From a bacterium (GTDB lineage Bacteria > 4484-113 > JAFGCY01), in assembly GCA_020849855.1 (NCBI GenBank), contig JADZFO010000032.1:1-50257 (forward strand): a stretch of DNA of 50,257 nucleotides. The letters are read 5' to 3'. Numbering within the stretch: the first letter of the stretch is position 1; the number at the start of each line of letters is the position of its first letter. The translations under genes were made by a program, and so were the position numbers. The notes under the pieces were generated by a model, which made no database searches, was not told where the DNA came from, and saw nothing but the letters and a program-made list of their open reading frames with translations. Shown in pieces: positions 44,290 to 50,257 of the stretch.

Positions 44290-44520
44290 ATGCGTGTGTA
44301 CGAATACAGCGCGGTTGTTGAGTATGACCCTGAGGCCAGGCGCTACATCGGCTACGTGCCGGCCCTGCGTGGTGCGCACACTGAAGCCGACTCCATTGAG
44401 GAGCTTCGCCTGCGGCTTGAAGAGGTTGTTGAGCTGATCCTTGAGGAAATGGACGAGCAGGGGGCGCCTGAAGCTGCTGAGACAGTCATCGGGCTGGAAA
44501 AGGTGGTTGTCCAGCGATGA
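44290..44520 (+). CDS. hicB: HicB-like antitoxin
   Basis: The 76-residue protein has the HicB core: YSAVVEYDPEARRYIGYVPA, then GAHTEADSIEELRLRLEEVV and a terminal helix. This partial RNase-H-like fold neutralises HicA. There is no added HTH or ribbon-helix-helix domain, so it may not bind DNA itself. The start at 44290 has a -10 box nine nt upstream; the frame extends back 26 codons without support. Its stop overlaps the hicA start (ATGA), so the pair is translationally coupled. Confidence 0.87.
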   Translation: MRVYEYSAVVEYDPEARRYIGYVPALRGAHTEADSIEELRLRLEEVVELILEEMDEQGAPEAAETVIGLEKVVVQR

Positions 44521-44753
44521 ACCCCCTGCCACGTATCAATGCCAGTCACATGGCAAAGGTACTTGAGCGTGCGGGTTTCATCTGTGTACGAAGCCGGGGC
44601 AGCCACTTTGCCTACCGGCATCCTGACGGACGATTGACCTCCATACCTTTCCATGGCTCCGGGACACTTTCTGCCCGGCTGATAAACCAGATCATTGACC
44701 AGGCACAACTAAGTGCCGAGGAATACACCCGGCTGGTGGCTGAAAGCCGCTAG
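44517..44753 (+). CDS. hicA: HicA-like mRNA interferase toxin
   Basis: The 78-residue protein has a dsRNA-binding-like fold with the HicA signature: HMAKVLERAGFICVRSRGSH, then FAYRHPDGRLTSIPFHG. The His in GSHFAYRHPDG is the likely catalytic residue for cleaving mRNA. The antitoxin gene comes first here, which is the less common order but known for HicB-first pairs. The ATG overlaps the hicB stop by four nt. Confidence 0.9.
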   Translation: MNPLPRINASHMAKVLERAGFICVRSRGSHFAYRHPDGRLTSIPFHGSGTLSARLINQIIDQAQLSAEEYTRLVAESR

Positions 44754-44761
44754 ACCCTGAT

Positions 44762-44789
44762 TTGACCTTTCATCTCAAATCGTTATCAT
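44762..44789 (+). promoter_or_regulatory. Sigma-70-like promoter of the 44797 gene
   Basis: TTGACC (44762-44767), 16-nt spacer, TATCAT (44784-44789), then seven nt to the ATG at 44797. This is the best -35/-10 pair in the window and gives a leaderless mRNA. Confidence 0.7.
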
Positions 44790-44796
44790 TCCTGCC

Positions 44797-45249
44797 ATGC
44801 TTGACTGGTTCAAAAAGAAGCCGCAGAAGCTGGAAAGCCTGAATGACGATGCGCTGCGCTGGAGTGTGGCGCGCCTCAGCGATCCCACCGGCGACTGCAT
44901 GGTTCGCTATCTAGGCGACAAGTCGCTGGCCGGCCACCCCGAGCTGCCCTGGCGCTTTGGCGTGGCCATCGAGCACCGCTTTGAGGATCAGCAGCGCGAT
45001 ATTCTTGACCCGCTCTATGACCAGATCGAGGACAGGCTGATGGAACTGCTGGCCCTGCCTCCGCGCCGCGGGCTGCTGACGCTCGTCCTGCGGGACCAGC
45101 GCATGGTGGAATGGATCTCCTACTGCCGCAGTGATGCCGATGCGCAGGCCGTGCTGGAAGGGCTGAAGGACTTCTTTGGCAATGGCCTGACCGCCATGGG
45201 CGCGGATGACCCGAAGTGGGAGGTGTTCCGGCAGTTCACCCCGCGCTGA
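44797..45249 (+). CDS. DUF695-like protein of unknown function
   Basis: The 150-residue soluble protein has LPWRFGVAIEHRFEDQQRDI, a helix, then LLTLVLRDQRMVEWISYCRS and a final WEVFRQF. This pattern (beta strand with Phe/Glu, helix, then an RxxEWxxY strand) resembles DUF695 proteins, whose role is unknown. It has its own promoter, and the neighbours give no clue. The assignment needs a profile search. Confidence 0.55.
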   Translation: MLDWFKKKPQKLESLNDDALRWSVARLSDPTGDCMVRYLGDKSLAGHPELPWRFGVAIEHRFEDQQRDILDPLYDQIEDRLMELLALPPRRGLLTLVLRDQRMVEWISYCRSDADAQAVLEGLKDFFGNGLTAMGADDPKWEVFRQFTPR

Positions 45250-45261
45250 GCAGAACCCGGG

Positions 45262-46431
45262 TCAGTACCGGCTCAGCGCAGCGCCGCTGATCTCCGAGCG
45301 CAGGCGCCGCGGGGCAGGGCGCTGCAGGCTGAGCACAGTGGTCAGCCAGTGCTGCATGTCCGACAGGTAAGTGCCGCAGAAACAGGGCCCCAGGTTGAAG
45401 GGCAGGCCCGGACGGTGGATCGCATGGTCGCCGCCGGGATAGCTGGCGATGCTCAGATGTGGCAGGTAATGCGCGCTGCGGAAAGCCTCCACGCGGCGCA
45501 CGAACTCGTTGGACGGCACCACAAAGTCACGGTCGCCATAGATCAGCAGCAGCGGGCAGTCCAGGCGCGCGAGGATCGGCAGGGGGTCGAAATCCAGGTC
45601 CTCGTTGTCCCAGCGGAAGGGCAGTGGCGCAAGGCCGCGGCGCAGCGCCCCCGGGCTGTTCTGCGGCGAAGGTTCATCCAGCACCCTGGGCAGGCGCGCG
45701 GCGCGGTACCAGACCTGGCTCTGCGCGTCCTTCAGGCGGTGGTAAAGCCTGCGCCAGCCGCGGCCGGAGCGGCTGAAATTCCACAGCGCGCGGCGCAGCG
45801 CCCGGGCCTGGCGGCCCAGGGTGCCGGCCAGCATTCCACAGCTGTAGTAAGTCAGGATCTCGCCCAGGGGCATCGCCGGCTGGGACAGGCCGATGACAAA
45901 GGCCGGCTGCTCCACCAGCTCCGCCGCGCGCAGGGTGGCGGCGCCGCCAAGGCTGTAGCCCCAGAAGCCCACCCGCGCAGGGTCCACCTGCGGGTGCCGG
46001 CACAGGGCCTGCCAGGCAGCGGCGGCATCCCGGGCCTGCTGCTCCAGCGCCAGCAGGCTGGGCCGGCCCCTGCTGTGGCCGGTGCCGCGCTTGTCATAGA
46101 ACAGCACGGCCAGACCAAGGCGGGCGAAGAAGTCGGCATAGAAGTTGTAGAAGTGGCGCAGGCCCAGGAACATGCCGTGCACCAGCACCACCCCGGGGTG
46201 CGGCCCCGGACTGAGCGGCAGCAGCAGCGTGCCGCTGAGCTGCACGCCTTCGCTTTCGAAGCTGACTTCCTGGCGGCGATAAGGCCGGGTGGCCCGGCGC
46301 CACAGATAAGCGCCCGCCCCCAGGAGCAGCAGGCCGCCAAAGACGGCCGGCACAGTCAAAAGCGCAAAGCCAGCACGTGCCAGTCTCATGCCTTCATTGA
46401 CCCGCCGCGCCGCCGCGGGTTCCGCAGTCAA
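45262..46431 (-). CDS. Alpha/beta hydrolase with N-terminal membrane anchor
   Basis: The 389-residue protein has a hydrophobic segment (about 17-44) followed by an alpha/beta-hydrolase core: GVVLVHGMFLGLRHFYNFYA (oxyanion region), the nucleophile elbow GYSLGG (Ser160), LLIYGDRDFVVPSNEF (acid Asp, near 300) and YPGGDHAIHRPG (His, near 335). It resembles dienelactone-hydrolase/acyl-CoA thioesterase-like enzymes, but the substrate is unknown. The full frame begins with TTG; Met at residue 15 (46389) is an alternative start. The gene precedes the next membrane protein, 32 nt away, in the same direction. Confidence 0.82.
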   Translation of the reverse strand: MTAEPAAARRVNEGMRLARAGFALLTVPAVFGGLLLLGAGAYLWRRATRPYRRQEVSFESEGVQLSGTLLLPLSPGPHPGVVLVHGMFLGLRHFYNFYADFFARLGLAVLFYDKRGTGHSRGRPSLLALEQQARDAAAAWQALCRHPQVDPARVGFWGYSLGGAATLRAAELVEQPAFVIGLSQPAMPLGEILTYYSCGMLAGTLGRQARALRRALWNFSRSGRGWRRLYHRLKDAQSQVWYRAARLPRVLDEPSPQNSPGALRRGLAPLPFRWDNEDLDFDPLPILARLDCPLLLIYGDRDFVVPSNEFVRRVEAFRSAHYLPHLSIASYPGGDHAIHRPGLPFNLGPCFCGTYLSDMQHWLTTVLSLQRPAPRRLRSEISGAALSRY

Positions 46432-46463
46432 GCCTGGTGCTGATGTAGCTGCGCGCTGCAGGC

Positions 46464-47153
46464 TTAGCCCATGCGCAGCCAGTCGAAGGTGGCGCTCTCA
46501 TAGGCATAGCGCGTGTTGGCACGGGCGGCGATGAGGTAGACGACAAGCAGCAGGGGGAGCAGGCTGAGGCCGCGGCCGTCCAGCAGGCTCAAGCCGAGGC
46601 CCGGCATCAGCGCGATGCTGAGGCCCAGGGCCACGGCCCAGTTGACCGCGGTCAGCGGGTGCAGGAAGGACAGCAGGCCCATGCGGTCGCCCTCATGCAC
46701 GGGGCTTGGCAGCATGCGGTAGTAGTAGTCCAGGCGGCGGCCAAGGCTGACCCCGGGGCCGGTGCGCAGGGCTTTATCCAGCTGGCGCTGCAGGGGCAGC
46801 AGGTGCGCGCCCTGCAGTGATTCGCTGACCGCGAACTCTTCGGGCTCCATATAAGGGTCAAGGAAAAGCAGGCGGCGGCCCTTGTCGCTGAGCGCCAGGG
46901 CGAAGGCCTGCTGCTTCTTCTGCAGGTCGCTCTGGCGCATGAAGTACAGCACCGGCAGCAGGATGGCGGCAGCGCCGACATGCCAGTACCACGCCACCTG
47001 CGGGGTCAGGCTGTCCCAGGGCAGCAGGGCCTCGACGGCCGCAACGATCAGGGCGCAGAAGATCAGCAGCCGGCCGAAGGAGTCCTGCCGGTTGCGCAGG
47101 CGCTCCTCATGCTTGAGCAGCCAGGGGGGATAGCGCCGGGTATTCCACGCCAC
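46464..47153 (-). CDS. Predicted membrane protein of unknown function
   Basis: From the GTG at 47153 the protein is 229 residues with four hydrophobic segments (about 31-49, 60-75, 166-184 and 196-212), including FGRLLIFCALIVAAVEALL and GLSLLPLLLVVYLIAA. A charged loop of ~90 residues separates the two pairs (SLQGAHLLPLQRQLDKALRT). I do not recognise a family. The 47153 start is supported by TACACT six nt upstream; a longer frame (to 47240) would run into the restriction gene and into foreign low-GC sequence. Confidence 0.68.
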   Translation of the reverse strand: MAWNTRRYPPWLLKHEERLRNRQDSFGRLLIFCALIVAAVEALLPWDSLTPQVAWYWHVGAAAILLPVLYFMRQSDLQKKQQAFALALSDKGRRLLFLDPYMEPEEFAVSESLQGAHLLPLQRQLDKALRTGPGVSLGRRLDYYYRMLPSPVHEGDRMGLLSFLHPLTAVNWAVALGLSIALMPGLGLSLLDGRGLSLLPLLLVVYLIAARANTRYAYESATFDWLRMG

Positions 47154-47159
47154 GGCTTG

Positions 47160-47165
47160 AGTGTA
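47160..47165 (-). promoter_or_regulatory. -10 box of the 46464 membrane-protein gene
   Basis: TACACT on the minus strand, six nt before the GTG at 47153; no Shine-Dalgarno. It lies at the left edge of the low-GC island. Confidence 0.5.
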
Positions 47166-47196
47166 GCAGAGTGGACCAGTATCTCGTGTTTGACAA

Positions 47197-48315
47197 CTAT
47201 ATGCCGACGAGCATCCTGTTGATTGATTCATTCCATGCAAGCTTCAAACTTTTCGGAACTCTTTTTTCGCGAAGTTTGTTCACTAAGAGTTCATTGAAAG
47301 TAGTTCTGCCTAGCTTGCCGATATTTATCAATTGCATCTCCAGCCAACCTGCAATCTCGAGGAAATTGATTTCATGTCCTTGTCCAAAGTAAGTTTGCGC
47401 TTGGCGCAGGACCTCTTGATCTCTTGGAAGTTCCTTCAGTATAAAGATGTAATCTACTATTTCATTCGGAGCAATCTTGTCCATGAATGTCTGAACGAGT
47501 CGGTTCTTGTCTAATGGACGAACAGTTACCTCTATGCTGAATAGAACCGTAACTCCAGAGGTAATCGTAATATCTCCAGCGGTACCGGAAGCTTTATCAG
47601 CAACATTAATGCCTTGTGTATCAACAGTCCAATTTAGTCCGTAGACTTTAACTATCGTTTCGAACATGCAGCTTGCCAACATAAGTGGAAAGAGACCACC
47701 GCTCGGTGTATTTATCACGGATTGAAGTAAAAGAATGTACTGCTTAACGCTAAGGCGGTTTACTGCAGCAACCGCAACATCCGAATCTTCGCGAAGCATC
47801 AGGAAGCGATAAATAAGCCTACTAAGAATCGCAACAGCACCTTCATGGGTAGTTTCTCTAAGTTCGTCTATCAAAGCCAACATCGCTTGGTGCGCGGCTT
47901 TATCCCGCACTTGGTTCTCGGCTTCAGGGGTGAATGTAAACTGCCTTCTAAACACATTCAGGTACGGCCCTTTGGAACACGGTATGGCGTTCTTTCGCAA
48001 GAACGGGTTAACGATTCTCTCGTCAATGTCTCTTCCATTATAAGACTTACCAGAAAGCGAGATATAGGGTCGGGCCAAGTTCCTATCGGGCAGGAAAATT
48101 CTAACAAGTAGTACGCCAACAAGAGCCTCTCTGTATGCTTGAGTCTTTGATGTAAACAGAGTCTCAATTGATACTACTAAGTCCTCGCGCAATTGAGGGA
48201 TCAGGTTTTGACGAAATTCGACTTCAACCTGTTCCAAAGTCTGGTCGAGAAATGCGACTCCATCTTGTACAGGAAAAACTACCTTCTCTGTACTTCCTCC
48301 TAGTAGTTCGTCCAT
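47197..48315 (-). CDS. Putative type II restriction endonuclease, SacI-family-like
   Basis: The protein is 372 residues from the start at 48315. Segments RPYISLSGKSYNGRDIDERI and TVDTQGINVADKASGTAGDI, then VLFSIEVTVRPLDKNRLVQT, resemble SacI-family endonucleases, although I rely on memory of that pattern. The last segment could hold the nuclease core (Asp in GDI, Glu in IEV), but a Thr stands where Lys would be in a canonical PD-(D/E)XK site, so activity is not assured. The start at 48315 has AAGAGG upstream and overlaps the methylase gene by 16 nt; a longer start at 48351 has no ribosome site. Pairing with a methylase in a foreign island supports a restriction role. Confidence 0.68.
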   Translation of the reverse strand: MDELLGGSTEKVVFPVQDGVAFLDQTLEQVEVEFRQNLIPQLREDLVVSIETLFTSKTQAYREALVGVLLVRIFLPDRNLARPYISLSGKSYNGRDIDERIVNPFLRKNAIPCSKGPYLNVFRRQFTFTPEAENQVRDKAAHQAMLALIDELRETTHEGAVAILSRLIYRFLMLREDSDVAVAAVNRLSVKQYILLLQSVINTPSGGLFPLMLASCMFETIVKVYGLNWTVDTQGINVADKASGTAGDITITSGVTVLFSIEVTVRPLDKNRLVQTFMDKIAPNEIVDYIFILKELPRDQEVLRQAQTYFGQGHEINFLEIAGWLEMQLINIGKLGRTTFNELLVNKLREKRVPKSLKLAWNESINRMLVGI

Positions 48316-49274
48316 AAGACCTCTTGCCTCATTCCTTTCGAAGAGTGGCATAATTTAGCCGGCGCTTCACGTCTGTTCCAATTCCCATAGCACTCGGTCA
48401 TCAATCTGCAGTCGTAACCGGAAACGGCAACTCTTCCCTTAGCTGATTGCAGCACCTTTGCTAGTTCTAAGTGCTCGGTGTTACTCAGCTCAAATCCATA
48501 GGCTTTGCTATCCCCGCGAGATTCGTGGGGATATGGCGGATCACAGTAAAACAAAGTATCTGGACCATCGTAAGTTTTTATGATGTCTACGGCCGGTCGA
48601 TTTTCTATCTGAACACGGAGTAATCTCTCTGCAATCTCTGCAAGTCCATCTATTCCGCCTAGCCACCTTGAAACTACTCCTGACATTCCTGAGCGGCTTG
48701 TATCCTTACAGTTTGCCCAGCGACCAAGCGTGGCTGTTTGAGCAAGTCCCGTTCGCACCTGCCTCGCCCTCACGAAAAACAATCGCGCTCGTTCAAGCGG
48801 AGGCGTCTGACTTGGAATATAGTTACATGCCCGTTGGAACTCGGTTCTAGAAAAAGGTGTCAGCGCCAATTTCATTATTAGTTCCGTCGGTTGATCTCTT
48901 AGAACTCTGAAGAAGTTGACAACTTCGCCGTCTATGTCATTGTATGTCTCCACTGGAGACTGTTGCCTGTTCAGAAGTACCGCCGCTGAACCCGCAAATG
49001 GTTCACAGTAGTGTTTGCAATCCGGTAGGATAGGAAGGAGCCACTCGAGGTGACTGTATTTGCCTCCATACCAGCCGAATGCAATTTTTTTCGAACCTCG
49101 CTTCTTAGTCTTCAGTTCGGAAAGCTTGATTGAAGGCATCTGGGCGTGATCTCTTGCTCGCAGGGGTTGAGGCAGTCTCCTAACAGTGTCTGCCGCTACT
49201 TGGATTTCGTGCTCCGAGTCTGCCGCTGAAAAAATCGGTGACAACCTTCTGCTGCTGGGCTGTTGTTTGGACAT
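48300..49274 (-). CDS. D12-class (Dam-like) adenine-N6 DNA methyltransferase
   Basis: The protein is 324 residues. The SAM motif is KHYCEPFAGSAAVLLNR, preceded by the class signature FGWYGGKYSHLEWLLP. The catalytic motif is FYCDPPYPHESRGD, and GRVAVSGYDCR ends the core, as in Dam/M.DpnII-type enzymes that methylate adenine at N6. It should protect host DNA from the endonuclease downstream, whose gene overlaps its 3' end. The recognition site cannot be read from sequence. Met46 (49139, with AAGAGA upstream) is a plausible alternative start, since the first ~45 residues lie outside the family core. Confidence 0.9.
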   Translation of the reverse strand: MSKQQPSSRRLSPIFSAADSEHEIQVAADTVRRLPQPLRARDHAQMPSIKLSELKTKKRGSKKIAFGWYGGKYSHLEWLLPILPDCKHYCEPFAGSAAVLLNRQQSPVETYNDIDGEVVNFFRVLRDQPTELIMKLALTPFSRTEFQRACNYIPSQTPPLERARLFFVRARQVRTGLAQTATLGRWANCKDTSRSGMSGVVSRWLGGIDGLAEIAERLLRVQIENRPAVDIIKTYDGPDTLFYCDPPYPHESRGDSKAYGFELSNTEHLELAKVLQSAKGRVAVSGYDCRLMTECYGNWNRREAPAKLCHSSKGMRQEVLWTNY

Positions 49275-49327
49275 GTCGAATTTAGCTTACCATTTTCTCG
49301 CTCAACAGAGGTTCTTTGACTGGAGAT

Positions 49328-50116
49328 TCAGCCGATGCTTAGATTTGCCTGGCGGCGCAGGTGCTCCAGCGCGTAGTCATAGTTCGCCTTGTCGTCGATG
49401 TCATAGGCGATCGAGGCATCGCTGAGGGAGACACCCCGCGCCGGGCCGCCGGTGAGGCGCTCCAGGCGCTGCTCGATGGCGCTCAGGCGCAGGCGCCCGG
49501 TGAGCAGGGCCAGTGCGATGGGCCAGCCGATCAGGGTCGCTAGACGGTGCGGCCATTTGCGGTGGGCGTAGAAGTCGTGCATCAGGGGCAGGTTGGACTT
49601 CAGCAGGCGGCCTTCCATGAAGAGGGCCGAGCCCATGGTGACAAGGCCGCCGTCGAGACGGTTGAAGCTGTTGGGCGCGCCGGGGTACTGGGCCAGGAAG
49701 ACCTCGCGGCTGACCAGCGGCGCGGCAAAGGCCGCCCCGGCGCCGCGGGCCTGGCTGACAAAGGCGCTGAGCGCGGCGGCGGTGACGAAGGGCAGGTCCG
49801 GGCTGAGGATGAGATATTCGTGCCCCTCGCCCCCGAGGTGCTCAAAGCCGCGCTGGATGTTATCCACCACGCTCTGGCCTTCCTGGATATGCGCGATATC
49901 CGCGGGAATCCGCTCGCGCAGCTCCGGCGCGCCGACCACCGCCACCGCGTCCAGCTCGAGGGCCTCGCGGGCAGCCGCCATGGCGGCGGTCAGCAGGCTG
50001 CGCCCGCCCAGCTCAAGCAGGGCCTTGACCGGGCTGTCGCTGAGCGCCTGCAGCTCGGCCGGCAGTCGCCCTCCCGCGGTGATGATCACATGCAGTGCCA
50101 CGACATTAGTATGCAT
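49328..50116 (-). CDS. MobA-like nucleotidyltransferase
   Basis: The 262-residue protein has the nucleotidyltransferase fold: the N-terminal VALHVIITAGGRLP nucleotide loop, the sugar-phosphate region SPVKALLELGGRSLL, and the metal motif EYLILSPDLPFVTAAALSAF (Asp in SPDLP). Many MobA/IspD/GlmU-like enzymes share this plan, so the substrate is uncertain. The second half (GPARGVSLSDASIAYDIDDK) resembles other MobA-like NTP_transf_3 proteins. ATG at 50116 is chosen; a GTG at 50101 with CATACT six nt upstream is a possible leaderless start, and a longer frame to 50218 has no support. The last codons lie at the edge of the low-GC island. Confidence 0.8.
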   Translation of the reverse strand: MHTNVVALHVIITAGGRLPAELQALSDSPVKALLELGGRSLLTAAMAAAREALELDAVAVVGAPELRERIPADIAHIQEGQSVVDNIQRGFEHLGGEGHEYLILSPDLPFVTAAALSAFVSQARGAGAAFAAPLVSREVFLAQYPGAPNSFNRLDGGLVTMGSALFMEGRLLKSNLPLMHDFYAHRKWPHRLATLIGWPIALALLTGRLRLSAIEQRLERLTGGPARGVSLSDASIAYDIDDKANYDYALEHLRRQANLSIG

Positions 50117-50209
50117 GGTGGAGCGATGGTGACAGGCTACAGGTGACAGAAGGACAAAGGCGAAAGGCAGAATGAAATGCCGCGTTGGAGCATCGAAGTC
50201 TCGGAGCGC

Positions 50210-50257
50210 CGGCTGCAAGCCGGCTATCCCTGGCTTGAAGAGGCCGGCTTGCAGCCG
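50210..50257. repeat. Inverted repeat at the window end
   Basis: The 15-nt arms (CGGCTGCAAGCCGGC at 50210-50224 and its complement at 50243-50257) flank 18 nt. It is of the dispersed GC-palindrome type seen at 214-229. The right end may be cut by the window border. Confidence 0.7.

Larger units (their letters stand above)
47166..49327. other. Low-GC restriction-modification island
   Basis: About 2.1 kb with about 43-45% GC in two lines counted by hand, in a region otherwise above 60%. It holds only the endonuclease and the methylase. The left edge is next to the membrane-protein promoter and the right edge meets the last codons of the MobA-like gene. No integrase, repeats or attachment site were found, so the transfer route is unclear. 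Confidence 0.7.

Overview
The window is a high-GC chromosomal segment of a diderm bacterium. Evidence for an outer membrane is two C-terminal-Phe beta-barrel proteins, one of them an SLH-domain porin, plus many lipoproteins with clear lipoboxes. SLH-type porins point to a Cyanobacteria/Armatimonadota/Deinococcus-like or related uncultured lineage, but nothing here fixes the phylum. No rRNA, tRNA or CRISPR array was seen. Start sites are of two kinds. Secreted proteins, lipoproteins and chemoreceptors mostly have Shine-Dalgarno sequences. At least a dozen other genes have a TANNNT -10 box ending 5-9 nt before the start codon and no Shine-Dalgarno, which suggests leaderless mRNAs.

Layout. 1-6.5 kb: a hairpin-rich stretch, an LbtU-like porin, two chemoreceptor genes (one broken by an amber codon) and a CheY-like protein. 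6.5-11.4 kb: mutS carrying two repeat-derived insertions, a HEPN/MNT toxin-antitoxin pair and a membrane protein. 11.4-16.4 kb: a lipoprotein with cohesin-like and dockerin-like parts, a methyltransferase and an FG-GAP-like protein. 16.4-18.6 kb: tyrS with a mobile GxxExxY nuclease gene at its 3' end and a second, stranded copy of the tyrS tail beyond it. 18.6-28.1 kb: a small membrane protein, the SLH porin, a DnaA-box cluster, a large subtilase lipoprotein and a carboxypeptidase-regulatory-domain lipoprotein. 28.3-32.4 kb: a lipoprotein, a GT4 glycosyltransferase and a polysaccharide deacetylase. 32.5-42 kb: four related lipoproteins with 3, 2, 0 and 4 PKD domains, each ending in seven ~50-residue repeats, and a small conserved protein. 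42-47.2 kb: a GlmL/MutL-type ASKHA protein, hicBA, a DUF695-like protein, an alpha/beta hydrolase and a membrane protein. 47.2-49.3 kb: a low-GC restriction-modification island. 49.3-50.3 kb: a MobA-like nucleotidyltransferase.

Most striking region. At tyrS the working 3' end is about 50% GC, while the rest of the gene is over 60%. This tail adjoins a 21-bp inverted-repeat-bounded GxxExxY gene. A GC-rich alternative S4-domain tail, identical over its last 42 nt, is stranded on the far side of the element. This fits an element that inserts in the 3' end of an essential gene and supplies a replacement C-terminus. A degenerate third copy of the terminal repeat beyond the stranded tail hints that this happened more than once. 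Other IR-bounded elements with 7-8 nt periodic ends sit inside mutS and at 30.4-30.6 kb. The second main finding is that five lipoproteins, including the subtilase, each end in exactly seven repeats whose last blade seems to be completed by the segment before repeat 1, so closed seven-bladed beta-propellers are predicted.
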